This document shows, piece by piece, positions 1 to 9,487 of a stretch of 44,350 nucleotides of DNA (position 1 is its first letter; every line of letters begins with the position of its first letter). Both the position numbers and the translations under genes were made by a program. Under the pieces are notes generated by a model, which saw nothing but the letters and a program-made list of their open reading frames with translations, did not search any database and was not told where the DNA came from. This DNA comes from a virus, in IMG/VR virus record IMGVR_UViG_3300030419_008194, positions 1 through 44,350 of that record; one strand, given 5' to 3'.

Positions 1-540
1 CTAGTAGATAAATTGCAGCAATTCCATAAAGAACAGGTTAAAATTTTACAGATTGACGAAAAGAAGCGCACGACTGCTCAGAAAAAAAAGCTTAAAGATT
101 TAGAGGAGGAAGTAAAACCTGTCCGTAAAGACCTTAGAGATCTTCAATTAGTGGAAGATAGTTTATACGAAGAAACAGCGGAAAATAGAGCTCGTAATAA
201 AGTTATTCTTTGGTGGGTTCTTCATTTGGCTTATGAAGAAGTGGAAGGAAAGGACTCTGCATTTTTTGGTGACGGAAATTTTGAAAGCCGTTTAGAAAAG
301 TATGATGAAATAGATGAGAGTGAAGATATTTTTAGAATAATGGTAGCTCGTCGTTTTGCTTACTATGTAAGTTTTTGGTTTGTAGGAAGGCCAAATTCTC
401 AGCAAGAGTTTCAGGAAATGATTGACATGGCTCTTAAATTAGATGAAGAAGAATCTATAGAGGAAGGGGATAAGGAGGAGCCCAAAGAAACTGATCAAAA
501 GAAAACTGCAGAAACGAAAAAAGCTGTAGCTAAAAAGTAG
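1..540 (+). CDS. Probable tail assembly chaperone, short (G-like) product; left end may lie outside the window
   Basis: The reading frame is open from base 1; the first usable start inside is a TTG at 13, giving 175 residues, but the gene may begin upstream. The protein is highly charged: a Lys/Glu-rich helical N-terminus (residues 1-50), a central helical part with the aromatic stretch VILWWVLHLAYEE, and an acidic then Lys-rich tail. I do not recognise the family by sequence. The call rests on position: two overlapping-type genes directly before the tape measure gene, as lambda G and G-T, with the second gene in the -1 frame and lacking a good start. Such chaperones coat the tape measure protein before tube polymerisation. 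It ends in AAA AAG TAG, a possible slippery stop context. Confidence 0.5.
   Translation, partial: LVDKLQQFHKEQVKILQIDEKKRTTAQKKKLKDLEEEVKPVRKDLRDLQLVEDSLYEETAENRARNKVILWWVLHLAYEEVEGKDSAFFGDGNFESRLEKYDEIDESEDIFRIMVARRFAYYVSFWFVGRPNSQQEFQEMIDMALKLDEEESIEEGDKEEPKETDQKKTAETKKAVAKK
531..537 (+). other. Candidate -1 ribosomal frameshift site T AAA AAG before a TAG stop
   Basis: In the frame of the upstream gene the last codons are AAA AAG TAG (stop at 538-540). A -1 slip on AAG re-pairs as AAA and then reads GTA GTT TTG CAT straight into the 543-1538 frame with no stop. The -1 frame has a TAA at 531-533, so the only productive slip window is these last codons. The heptamer is imperfect (T instead of A at its first base), and I see no clear stem-loop or nearby upstream Shine-Dalgarno stimulator. 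Confidence 0.4.
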
Positions 541-542
541 TT

Positions 543-1538
543 TTGCATGACTCTAATCTAAAAGTCACATTTTCCGAAATATTAAGGGGATACACCTTGA
601 CAGATTCTCCACTAGGGGGAAAGTTAAGAATTAGGCATTTTACTAATTTTGATTCAGCAGAATTAGATATAAAAAATAGAGCTTTCTATTCCAAAGCCGT
701 TTCTCAAGGTCTTCCTACTCGCGAAGAAAGAATAAAGTTTCTTTTAGAGGAGGGTATTTGGACAGAGGAAAAAAACAAAGAGATTCTTCAGTTAAAAAGT
801 ATGATTGCGGGCCTGAGAAGTTCCAAATCGAAAGTGTTTCTACAGGCTCATATAAATCAAATAAATAAAGATTTAGAAGAGAATCAATCTCAATTATCTC
901 TTTTAGAAATACAAAAAGAAGAAATGATTGGTTTTTGTGCGGAATCTTATGCAAGTAGGAGAATTAATGAACATTACATGCAACATGCTTTACTGAAGGA
1001 GGATGGGAATCTTTTATTTGAAGAAGAGGAATTCGAGGATTTAGAGGAGGGGAAAATTGTGAAACTAATAGGCTGCTATAATGAGAACACAAAAAAATTT
1101 AACTCGAAAAACTTAAAGAAAATATCCTTAGCTTCTTTTTTCACTAATCTTTTTTATCTATGCGAAAATAATGCTTACAATTTCTTCGGAAAACCCCTTG
1201 TTGATCTCACCTTTTATCAAATAGAACTATTCGGATACGGTAGGTATTATAAGGGAATGTTGGAAAATTCTGAGTCTAAGCCTCCAGAAAATATACTAGA
1301 TGATCCAGAAAAAATTGTGGAATGGTTTGAATCTACAAAGAGCGCGAAGGAAACCCTTGATAAATCGAAAAACGCAGGACAAGAAGGGAGCGCTACATCT
1401 CTCGTAGGAGCCACTAAAGAGGACTTAAAGCGTTTAGGGTTAGACAACCCTAACGAGACTATTAGTTTAGCTAAAAAAGCCGCAGAGAAGGGCGGTAAGC
1501 TTAATATGGAGGATATGATGAAACTTCACGGAATGTAG
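543..1538 (+). CDS. Probable tail assembly chaperone extension (T-like) or separate minor tail-assembly protein
   Basis: This gene encodes 331 residues from a TTG at 543, two bases after the previous stop. There is no Shine-Dalgarno sequence and no nearby ATG in frame, so it may be expressed as a -1 frameshift extension of the preceding protein. Residues about 70-125 form a coiled coil rich in Lys, Glu and Leu. The middle contains an acidic run (FEEEEFEDLEEG) and a Phe/Tyr/Asn-rich stretch near residue 200. The C-terminal 60 residues look like low-complexity helices. Its place directly upstream of the tape measure gene suggests a T-like chaperone part. It is longer than lambda's T extension, and the family is not recognised, so function is inferred from position only. 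Confidence 0.5.
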   Translation: MHDSNLKVTFSEILRGYTLTDSPLGGKLRIRHFTNFDSAELDIKNRAFYSKAVSQGLPTREERIKFLLEEGIWTEEKNKEILQLKSMIAGLRSSKSKVFLQAHINQINKDLEENQSQLSLLEIQKEEMIGFCAESYASRRINEHYMQHALLKEDGNLLFEEEEFEDLEEGKIVKLIGCYNENTKKFNSKNLKKISLASFFTNLFYLCENNAYNFFGKPLVDLTFYQIELFGYGRYYKGMLENSESKPPENILDDPEKIVEWFESTKSAKETLDKSKNAGQEGSATSLVGATKEDLKRLGLDNPNETISLAKKAAEKGGKLNMEDMMKLHGM

Positions 1539-1548
1539 TCAAAAAATA

Positions 1549-1558
1549 GTGTAATAAT
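1549..1558 (+). promoter_or_regulatory. GTGTAATAAT element before the tape measure gene (candidate phage promoter)
   Basis: GTGTAATAAT lies in the 31-base gap before the tape measure ATG (1570), 11 bases away. It resembles an extended -10 element and recurs, with small changes, before several other genes on both strands. The site is also half of a perfect palindrome, AGTGTA-ATAA-TACACT (1548-1563). No U-tract follows, so it is not a terminator. Confidence 0.4.
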
Positions 1559-1569
1559 ACACTAGGAAT

Positions 1570-4500
1570 ATGGCTACGGATAAAGTAACAGTAGATCTAG
1601 AGTTGCGAGCTAGGCAAGCTTCTCGCGAAGTAGATCGCCTTAACCGGCAATTCGAAAGGCTGCGCAAAACAGCTTCCGGTATAGAATTTGGAGGGAAGGG
1701 GGGCGGAGATAAGGTTCGGGCACTTGGCACTGGCCTTTCTAAAGCCACTGTTAAAGCTGACGAATTTAATAAATCTCTCGAAGCTTCTAATGCCCGCGTT
1801 ATCGCCTTTGGTGCTTCTGCCGGTATAATAATGCAGATAGATAGAGCTTTTAAAGCTTTGATAAGCTCCGCGATGAAAGTCGAGAAAGCTATGATGGACG
1901 TTAATGTCGTCATGCAGGTCTCTAACAGGGAGCTGGAAAAATTTGGCAAGGGGATGTTTAAGGTAGCTAAAGAAACCGCTCAAGGTTTTGATACCGTTGC
2001 GGAGGCTTCCACTGAACTAGCTAGGCAGGGTCTAGGAATGGAGAAAACCCTACTGAGGACAAAGGATGCATTGATCCTCACTCGTTTGACGGGAATGAAC
2101 GCGGCAGATTCTGTTAAATCTCTTACTGCCGCAGTCAACTCTTTTAACAAAGAAGGAGTTACGTCCGCTCAAGTAATTAATAGAATGTCGAAAGTGGACG
2201 CCAAGTTTGCTGTTAGCTCAGAAGACTTGGCGAAATCTATTGGTCGGGTAGGTGCTTCTGCTCAATCAGCTGGAGTTTCCATGAACGAATTGATGGCTAT
2301 AACTACAGCTGTCCAACAAAGAACCGCTCGAGGTGGTGCCGTTATCGGTAACGCATTCAAAACTATTTTTACCCGTTTACAAAGAAGTGACGTTAAAAAG
2401 CAATTGAAAGATTTAGGGGTTGCGGTAACAGGAATGAATGGGGAAATATTATCCGGGATACAAGTTCTACAAAATTTGGCGGATAATTTTGATAATTTAA
2501 GTAAAAGTCAGAAAGCTTCTATAAGTGAGCAGGTAGCAGGTGTTTTCCAAGTTAATATTTTAAAAGCCGCTCTCGCTGATTTATCTCAAGAAACTTCCAA
2601 TTACAGAGGAGCTTTAAGGGCAGCTAATAGCGCCACCGATGAAGCGTATCAAAAGAACGTAAAATTAAATCAAACTCTAGACGCTTTAGTCAATAGAACA
2701 TTAGCCAACTTAACTAAGGCTGGATCAGATATAGGTGGGGCTACGTTAGTGCCCGCTATATCGAAAGTGTTAAATGCCGTTAATAGTATCATAGATTCTT
2801 TTTCTGAAGGGGGAAGATTTGAGGAATTTGGTAAAACGGTAGGAGCTGATCTCTTAAAAGGGATAGGAAATACAATTGCTGGACCCGGTCTCGTAGTTAT
2901 AGGTGCAGTGGTGACGAAGTTGGGCATCCAATTAGCAAAGTTCACAGGTAAAGCTTTCATGGATGTGATGGGGATAAATAAAGCGACTCAACAAAGGATA
3001 GCTTTAGAGGAGGCAGTTATAGCTCATATTGCTGCAGAGCCTGCACTCCTTGCTAGGGTTCAAGCGGGCACAGCGGGGATTTTAGCTACCGAACAAACTA
3101 TTTTGGCAACCATAAAAGCTCAAGCTATAGAGAGAGCGAGGATGGCGGCAGTAGCGGCCCCGATAGCTGGAGCACTTTACGGAAGAGGGGCAAGAGTTGG
3201 CCCTGCGGGCGGAGTCAGCATGAGGGGCGCTCCCGGAGGGGCGCAAGGTTTCGTTCCTAATTTTGCCAACGCTAGTTCAGAAAGAGCTGCCGCAGCGGCA
3301 GGAGGATATAGGGCTGGAGCTATAAGGACGATGAGTCAACCGGGAGCTGGCACTATGATGTATAATTCCGCCGAAACTGTAAAACGTTTTCCCGGAATGT
3401 CACAATCCGCTATTATGCCGCCTAAAGGTAGTGCGGCGGGGTCTAATTATAGATCCGCTTTTGGCGCAGCTCACGGATTCGACCCTTACGCAGCCGGAGG
3501 CTTCATACCTAATTTTAAAAACATTGATGTTAAACCCTCACATCAAGTTGGGGTAGTTTTGGGGTCGGGTCCGGAAAAGGCAACAGATAAAGATTATACT
3601 CAATTACTTTTTGGGGACAAAGGAATTAAAAAAATTGCTAACGATAAGAGGCTAGCTAGGTTCAAAGCGGCCTACAAGGCAAACAGACTTGTAGACAAGA
3701 TAAACCCAAATAAGCCAGCAAATCCCAGACTTCAGATTAGGGATATAGCTACTCGCGGCATCTTCCCATTAAAATCACAAGACTTAGAGGATTTAGGTGA
3801 AGGAGCCGCATTCGATGACGAATTCGATAATTTATTAGATGATGGATTGGGAGATTTCGGCGCTAGAATAAGAAAAGAAATATTTCCTAAATCTTCCGGT
3901 AAAAAAGTTAGAGGAATTAGTAAATTTTTAGGTTCAGACGTTAGAGGTAATGTTTTTGAGGCTTCTTTGCGTGGAGCTCTAAAACAAAATCCTAAATTAG
4001 TAGAAGGAGCTGGCAAGCAGGCATCTTTTGATTTTAACCCTAACGCTACGCCAGATGCAGAATTACTTAGGCTCTTTTACCCTAATGAAGAAAGTCTGGA
4101 AAGGATCGAAGCTAAGATTAAAGAAAAATCTGCAACCAATATAGTAAGTAAATACGCTAACGAGTTCGGAGCCGCTGATTTTGCAGGGGCTATAAGGTCG
4201 ATTGGTAGAAACTACAAAATTCTACCTCCAAGGAAAGGGGGTAAAGCGTCTGGGTTTGTCCCCAACTTCTCTCCTTTGACTGATGCAGTAGGTAGAGAAT
4301 TAGCTGCAGGAGTTCCGGCTTCAGCGATAAGGGTTGGTAGTAGTTCAGCTTTAAAAAGCGCAAGAAATCCCGCTGGAATGGGAGTATATAATACTATTGA
4401 TGAACCGATGGGACTAGGCCAAGGAATAAATAGGTCTCGCTCTCAAGGCATGAATCCTAAGACCCATGGTGCTGCTAGGGGCTTTATTCCGAATTTTCAA

Positions 4501-7500
4501 GAGACACAACTAGAGCTTGATTTTGAGGAAAATACCAAAGGAGTTAAGAAGAACACGGGAGCAGTACAAAAGCTCACCAATCAGTTGAAAAAACTAGGGG
4601 GAAAAGTGAATCCCGGTGCTGCACTTGCTACTATGTTTGTAGTTCCCACGGTGGCTCCAATGGTGAGCAAGACATTCACGGATGATCCAAAGAAGCAAGG
4701 CGCGTTTGAAACAGGAGTAACTGAAGGCGTTACGGCGGGAACCGTGGCTGGAGTGGGTATGGCAGGCTTAGGGGCTCTGGGGGGAAAACTAGGTATAGGA
4801 CTTCTTGCAGGAGCATCAACGATTGCTGCTCCTGTTGCTATTGGTGCAGGTTTGCTTTACGGAGTCTATAAAGGTGTTGAGGCTTTAACTGCGGAAGAGG
4901 AGCCTCTAACTCAGGCTTTAGAAAAGCAAAAAGAAGTCGTTATAACATTATCTCAAGTAGCCTTTGAGGCCGCAGAACAGATAGGTGGCCTTAACGAAAA
5001 ATTAAGCGCTTCCGCTTTTTTAGCGGCGAAAGAAGCTGCTATCAAAAAGGTTACTTCTCCAACTGGCCCTAAAGTTCCAGATGCAGACCTTAGCCCTGTG
5101 ATGAACGCTTCCAACCAGAAGGAATTGGATGATGCTTTAAACAACCTTGGTCAGAGGGCACAGTTTAGGGAGAGTTTTCAGGCTTTAAGTACCATTAGGA
5201 AAGATCGAACCGGAAAGGACATAAGTAACTTCAACTTAAGTGAAGGTTTTGTTGAAAGAGATACTAAAGAACGTCAGAAGCTACTCGACCCGATATTATC
5301 CTCTGCGCGTGTGCGTGTGATCAGCGCCCGGCGCGCGCTGAAAACACATGAGATAGAGCGAATGCAAGACCGTGGGCGGCGTGTTGTCGACACCGATGCC
5401 AGTGGGGAAAAATTGGCGAGACTCCAAGCGGAAGTAAATGAAGCCGAGCGGAGGCTCGACAAAGTCATAAATCAGCCGAATCCCCAAGGTAAGAGACTAG
5501 CTGGAAGAACGCTAACGGCAATGGAGGGCCAAACTAATTTTGGCGTCGAGTCTTTTTTTAGAAGGCAGATTGAACAAGGGAAAGGGTTTTTTCAGACAAA
5601 GGGGGACGCGGAGTTTGCTAACTCTGTGGCGGGACGAATGGCTCTATTAACAGGCGGTAAGGAAAGCGATTTTGAAGGCTTTGCAGACGAATTAGCTACG
5701 AATCTCTCGGTAGAGCAATTTACTGCATTCAACCAAAAACTTTTTGAAGCGATGACTAATTTTGAACTTTTTGGAAAAGTTCAAAAAGATGTGGCGGACT
5801 TGGAGGCGAAAAACAAAAATAAACTTCAAGAACAGCTTGCACTAAATAATAAAATTATCACCAGTGTACGAAACCTTAACGAACAACTTGTGCATCAAGG
5901 AAGAGCCGCTGATCAAGCGTTTAAATTTGAACAAGAAGCATCAAAACAAAGATTAGCATTACTTAAACTGGATCAACAAATGGCTGTAGTCGAAGCTTCG
6001 AGTATTAAAACTAAAAAAGAGCTTATCCTGCAAGAGAAGAAGCAGGCTAAAACAACTAACGAGAGAACAAGAATAGAAGCTGAAACAGTAGCTCAGGCTA
6101 AAAGAGATAGAGATATCACTAAAACTGGACTTACGGCAGGAACAACTGCGACTCAAGAAATACTTAAACTGTTTGGAGAAGGTAAACTTGCCGGTACGGG
6201 CGCTGAAAATAGGGAAGCGGCTATAAGGGGCGCGCAAACTTTGGTTGATGAAATGACCACGCAATTCAAAATGCTTGACCCAGCCGAATTTGCAAAGTTA
6301 TTGGCCGAGAAGATAGCCGAACAAAATACTTTACTAGCCAAAGCGTCTCTAGGGTTTGAAGGGCTGAACCCGCAAGATGCTACAGCCGCTGCACAAATGT
6401 TGGCTGCATTAAATGCTATCCTCCCAGATATTGTAAAAGCAGAAGCAGAAAGAAGAGAAAAAGCAGAAGAAGCTAATCAAAAAGAAGGCCGCAATAATGA
6501 GCTTGCGGATAAGAGCTTTGAGCTTGCGAAAAAAAGGTATGAAAATGATGTAAAAATTAATGAAGCGCAAAGAGAAACGTTGAGAGCGGCGGAGATGTTA
6601 AAGTCAATGCTGGTAAACGCAGAAACTACGCGAAGAAATAGGCAAGGTAGAGCTACCGCTGCGCAGGCAAGATCAGCTGAAAGAACCATGTTTGAAAGGC
6701 TGTCTACTACCTCCATGACAGACAGAGAGATTCGTAAAGAGTTTGGACGCGACGCGGCACGTATGGTGAAAGGGATGGATCGTAGTCCTCGAGCTATAGA
6801 CGCTATGAGGAGAGAAAATGAGCTACGCTATCTAGAAGAAGACTTTACTGGAAGTAACAGAATAGGTTTACAAGGCATATTGGATGATTTTAACGATTTC
6901 CAAAAAGGATTGCAGTCGGCACAGTCTCACGTCGTCTCTTTTAGTCAAGCCATGCAGGCATCGGCAGCAGTAGCTCAAGGTGAAGCTGATTATAGAGCGG
7001 GTCGTACTACTTCAGACTCAGTGAGAGCTTTGCGCGCTGCTAATCGTTTAGCCAGAAGAAGAAGAGGCGAAGGGACGACGGAAGACATGGGAGCAGCATT
7101 TTCGGACCAATTCCTTTACAATGCCCAAGATTATGGGGACGATTTTGAAGCGGGAATGGTTCAGACCGCTCAAACTATCCAAAGTTCTTTTGCTGAAGCG
7201 TTTAAAAATATTGCAAGTGGCTCAATGAAAGCGGGCGAAGCTATTGCAACCATGGCAACAGGAATTCTTGACACAATATCTGATGTATCTACGCAGATGT
7301 TTACGAAGATTATGTTTTCTAAAATGGGTTTCGGGTCCGACTTCGGTCAAGGAGGTTTGGTCCCCGGATACGCAGGGGGAGGAGTTGTTGTTGGTGGATC
7401 GGGAAGAAAAGATGACGTCATGGCGATGATGCAAGGCGGAGAATATGTAATTAAGAAATCTGCTGCACAAAGAATCGGATATGATAAACTGAATGCTATT

Positions 7501-8571
7501 AATAATGGTATACCCGGTTACGAAAAAGGAGGCTCAGTAAGTGGAGAGTCCGGAGGTTCTCTAGCTAAAGTGGGGTTAATTGCCGCAGGAGCCAGCGCTT
7601 TATCTGGTTTTATCAGTAAGTCTCAACAATCCGAGAATAAACCTCTTCCAATGCGTAATTACGGACACGGAAGAAATGAGTTAGGGTTCTTGGGGGGAGC
7701 TGATCCGGACGCTGGTCAAGTCGATAGCATTTCAGGCGCAGGGACTGGAGCTTCCGTTTCTCTTTCTAAGGGTTTTGTTTATTATACTCGTGATCCCCAA
7801 ACTGGGAGATTGATTAGTGAGAAAAGAAGGCCTACTTCAGGGCGATTTGAAGTTAGTAACGCTTTATCATTAATAGGTAGATTAAATGAAGATGACCCTC
7901 AAACATCACGCATGTTTACTAAAGAGCAAAATCTAGCTAAATATCTTGATTATGTGCGAGGAGAAAAGCAGAGAAGGAAAGATGTAATTTCCGCTGCTAA
8001 AAAACAAAAAAGAGGTCAATTAATACAGGCTTACGCTAATGCTGCAATGCTTATTGGCGGTTCCATGTGGATGAGTAGAGGGAGTGGAAGTGGGGGAGGA
8101 AAAGAATACGGAGCAGACAGTCTTTGGGGATTCGGTAAACCACCAGAAAAAGCCGCGGGAGGAGCTATAGGAGGAGGAACTCCAGCTATGTTAACTGGAG
8201 GAGAATTTGTAATGAGTCCGGAAGCAGTTCGGACCTATGGAACAAGCTTTATGTCTGAGTTAAACCGTGGAAATGTTCCGGGTTACGCAGCAGGCGGATC
8301 GGTTGGAGTTGCTCCGGTGGGTGGAGCGGGAACTACTTTAGGCGGTAATACGACAAACAACGTGAAGATAAGCGTTAATGTTGACAAAGGAGGTCAAGTG
8401 GACGCGCAAGTAGGCACTGCTTCACCTAAGGATCCCGAATCAGGAAGTCGAGATGAAATTGCTGAAGTGGAGAATAACAAGGCTTTCGGCAAAGCTTTAC
8501 AGGCAGTTGTTATAGATGAGATTGTTAAACAACAAAGGCCCGGTGGACTACTTAACGCAAATACTACCTAG
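1570..8571 (+). CDS. Phage tail tape measure protein with GF[IV]PNF repeats and an embedded nuclease-like segment
   Basis: At 2333 residues this is the largest gene. The first ~350 residues match the TP901-type tape measure family: helical, with a conserved run of Ala/Ser-rich helices around 'LARQGLG' and 'IGRVGASAQSAGVS'. It sets tail length and passes through the tube during DNA entry. Four GF[IV]PNF motifs occur at residues 560, 644, 895 and 971. Between the second and third lies a segment with E797, D821 and E847-x-K849, in the order expected of a PD-(D/E)XK fold. Hydrophobic Gly/Ala-rich stretches at about 420-455 and 1018-1107 could insert in membrane. Coiled coil dominates about 1390-1720. 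[VI]PGY motifs with Gly-rich flanks occur near 1928, 1980 and 2236. The start ATG has a weak AGGA site. It converges on the next minus-strand gene with five bases between. Confidence 0.93.
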   Translation: MATDKVTVDLELRARQASREVDRLNRQFERLRKTASGIEFGGKGGGDKVRALGTGLSKATVKADEFNKSLEASNARVIAFGASAGIIMQIDRAFKALISSAMKVEKAMMDVNVVMQVSNRELEKFGKGMFKVAKETAQGFDTVAEASTELARQGLGMEKTLLRTKDALILTRLTGMNAADSVKSLTAAVNSFNKEGVTSAQVINRMSKVDAKFAVSSEDLAKSIGRVGASAQSAGVSMNELMAITTAVQQRTARGGAVIGNAFKTIFTRLQRSDVKKQLKDLGVAVTGMNGEILSGIQVLQNLADNFDNLSKSQKASISEQVAGVFQVNILKAALADLSQETSNYRGALRAANSATDEAYQKNVKLNQTLDALVNRTLANLTKAGSDIGGATLVPAISKVLNAVNSIIDSFSEGGRFEEFGKTVGADLLKGIGNTIAGPGLVVIGAVVTKLGIQLAKFTGKAFMDVMGINKATQQRIALEEAVIAHIAAEPALLARVQAGTAGILATEQTILATIKAQAIERARMAAVAAPIAGALYGRGARVGPAGGVSMRGAPGGAQGFVPNFANASSERAAAAAGGYRAGAIRTMSQPGAGTMMYNSAETVKRFPGMSQSAIMPPKGSAAGSNYRSAFGAAHGFDPYAAGGFIPNFKNIDVKPSHQVGVVLGSGPEKATDKDYTQLLFGDKGIKKIANDKRLARFKAAYKANRLVDKINPNKPANPRLQIRDIATRGIFPLKSQDLEDLGEGAAFDDEFDNLLDDGLGDFGARIRKEIFPKSSGKKVRGISKFLGSDVRGNVFEASLRGALKQNPKLVEGAGKQASFDFNPNATPDAELLRLFYPNEESLERIEAKIKEKSATNIVSKYANEFGAADFAGAIRSIGRNYKILPPRKGGKASGFVPNFSPLTDAVGRELAAGVPASAIRVGSSSALKSARNPAGMGVYNTIDEPMGLGQGINRSRSQGMNPKTHGAARGFIPNFQETQLELDFEENTKGVKKNTGAVQKLTNQLKKLGGKVNPGAALATMFVVPTVAPMVSKTFTDDPKKQGAFETGVTEGVTAGTVAGVGMAGLGALGGKLGIGLLAGASTIAAPVAIGAGLLYGVYKGVEALTAEEEPLTQALEKQKEVVITLSQVAFEAAEQIGGLNEKLSASAFLAAKEAAIKKVTSPTGPKVPDADLSPVMNASNQKELDDALNNLGQRAQFRESFQALSTIRKDRTGKDISNFNLSEGFVERDTKERQKLLDPILSSARVRVISARRALKTHEIERMQDRGRRVVDTDASGEKLARLQAEVNEAERRLDKVINQPNPQGKRLAGRTLTAMEGQTNFGVESFFRRQIEQGKGFFQTKGDAEFANSVAGRMALLTGGKESDFEGFADELATNLSVEQFTAFNQKLFEAMTNFELFGKVQKDVADLEAKNKNKLQEQLALNNKIITSVRNLNEQLVHQGRAADQAFKFEQEASKQRLALLKLDQQMAVVEASSIKTKKELILQEKKQAKTTNERTRIEAETVAQAKRDRDITKTGLTAGTTATQEILKLFGEGKLAGTGAENREAAIRGAQTLVDEMTTQFKMLDPAEFAKLLAEKIAEQNTLLAKASLGFEGLNPQDATAAAQMLAALNAILPDIVKAEAERREKAEEANQKEGRNNELADKSFELAKKRYENDVKINEAQRETLRAAEMLKSMLVNAETTRRNRQGRATAAQARSAERTMFERLSTTSMTDREIRKEFGRDAARMVKGMDRSPRAIDAMRRENELRYLEEDFTGSNRIGLQGILDDFNDFQKGLQSAQSHVVSFSQAMQASAAVAQGEADYRAGRTTSDSVRALRAANRLARRRRGEGTTEDMGAAFSDQFLYNAQDYGDDFEAGMVQTAQTIQSSFAEAFKNIASGSMKAGEAIATMATGILDTISDVSTQMFTKIMFSKMGFGSDFGQGGLVPGYAGGGVVVGGSGRKDDVMAMMQGGEYVIKKSAAQRIGYDKLNAINNGIPGYEKGGSVSGESGGSLAKVGLIAAGASALSGFISKSQQSENKPLPMRNYGHGRNELGFLGGADPDAGQVDSISGAGTGASVSLSKGFVYYTRDPQTGRLISEKRRPTSGRFEVSNALSLIGRLNEDDPQTSRMFTKEQNLAKYLDYVRGEKQRRKDVISAAKKQKRGQLIQAYANAAMLIGGSMWMSRGSGSGGGKEYGADSLWGFGKPPEKAAGGAIGGGTPAMLTGGEFVMSPEAVRTYGTSFMSELNRGNVPGYAAGGSVGVAPVGGAGTTLGGNTTNNVKISVNVDKGGQVDAQVGTASPKDPESGSRDEIAEVENNKAFGKALQAVVIDEIVKQQRPGGLLNANTT

Positions 8572-8576
8572 AAGAA

Positions 8577-9446
8577 TTAAAAATTCATATTCTCCAACCG
8601 CGAAAGTCTTTTTTCGATTTCTTGAAGCCTTTTATCTATGACAGAAACTCCTTCGTTATAGGTGGCGTGAGGATTAATACTTTTCGGCGGAAGAAGGGGG
8701 ATACCATTAATAGGGGTAAAGTCAAAAGTCATTTGGCATACTTCGCTTTCGATAGAATCATAAGAATATTCCTTGTCTAGCAAAACAATTTGTTTTTCAC
8801 AAACCAACTCGCCTTCCTTAACGCCTACAGGCAGAGGATAAGATAAATTTAAAAAAGTTTTTTGGGGCGAGCCATTTACTCCATCTATATTCCTTTCTAG
8901 TATTGTGGAGGATGAAGAAAGGTCATACTCCATATCCACTTCAACCGCTTCCCCGTCTAAATTAAGAAAGTCGACAGGGTTAGGTGGAAACTCAATATAT
9001 TTTCCGGGTTTAGTTATTTGTGCGGAGGCAATGTTTTCATTTTCATCAAGTTCAGTAACGGTAATTTCTGTATATTCGCCGGTTAAATTGGAGGATGAAT
9101 TGGAGAGGATGCCTCCTTTGGCGTAAAGTTTTTCCCCTTTTTCATATTTTCTTTCATGATGTTTAATTTGGGTGATTGAGAGGGCTTCATATTCTTTAAA
9201 GTATATTGTAACTACATCATCTGAAGATAAACGATAATCAAAATTTCCTTTTATAAATAACTTTCCCTTATCAAAAGAAAAGGGACGTCTCACATTAAAG
9301 GCTTCCCAGCTTTCCACTTTATAAAAAATCCCATTGTCGCCTATTTGCACGAAAGCATTTTGCTTTGGTACTATTTCTCGCGCCGAGGAAATATAAAGCT
9401 TATTAGTTCTCTTTTCTATTGAGGCTCGGAAAGTCTCTGGTTTCAT
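8577..9446 (-). CDS. Tail-tip-associated protein of unknown family with C-terminal coiled coil
   Basis: This gene encodes 289 residues and is the last gene of the inverted tail-tip block, 41 bases downstream of the J-like gene. The body is predicted mostly beta-strand (alternating hydrophobic pattern, Ser/Asn-rich turns). The C-terminal 25 residues form an amphipathic helix (VIDKRLQEIEKRLSRLENM) typical of a short trimerising coiled coil at the end of phage fibre or tip proteins. Its position after J in lambda-like order suggests a tip or fibre accessory protein. I do not recognise a named family. There is no visible Shine-Dalgarno before the ATG. Confidence 0.6.
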   Translation of the reverse strand: MKPETFRASIEKRTNKLYISSAREIVPKQNAFVQIGDNGIFYKVESWEAFNVRRPFSFDKGKLFIKGNFDYRLSSDDVVTIYFKEYEALSITQIKHHERKYEKGEKLYAKGGILSNSSSNLTGEYTEITVTELDENENIASAQITKPGKYIEFPPNPVDFLNLDGEAVEVDMEYDLSSSSTILERNIDGVNGSPQKTFLNLSYPLPVGVKEGELVCEKQIVLLDKEYSYDSIESEVCQMTFDFTPINGIPLLPPKSINPHATYNEGVSVIDKRLQEIEKRLSRLENMNF

Positions 9447-9487
9447 GTGTGTATTTTAGTAAGTTTAAATAGGTAATGCGAATTTTT

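Noticed and set aside
1548-1563. Perfect palindrome AGTGTA-ATAA-TACACT as a terminator before the tape measure gene
   Set aside because: It has a weak AT-rich stem and no U-tract; it is better explained as part of a promoter or operator.
1539-1983. Minus-strand frames of 128 and 136 codons inside the tape measure gene start
   Set aside because: They lie antisense to the conserved N-terminus of the tape measure protein and have no start signals.
5959-6716. Several 60-100 codon minus-strand frames within the tape measure gene
   Set aside because: They are antisense shadows of a coiled-coil region rich in Ala and Glu, with Ser/Phe/Leu-rich translations.
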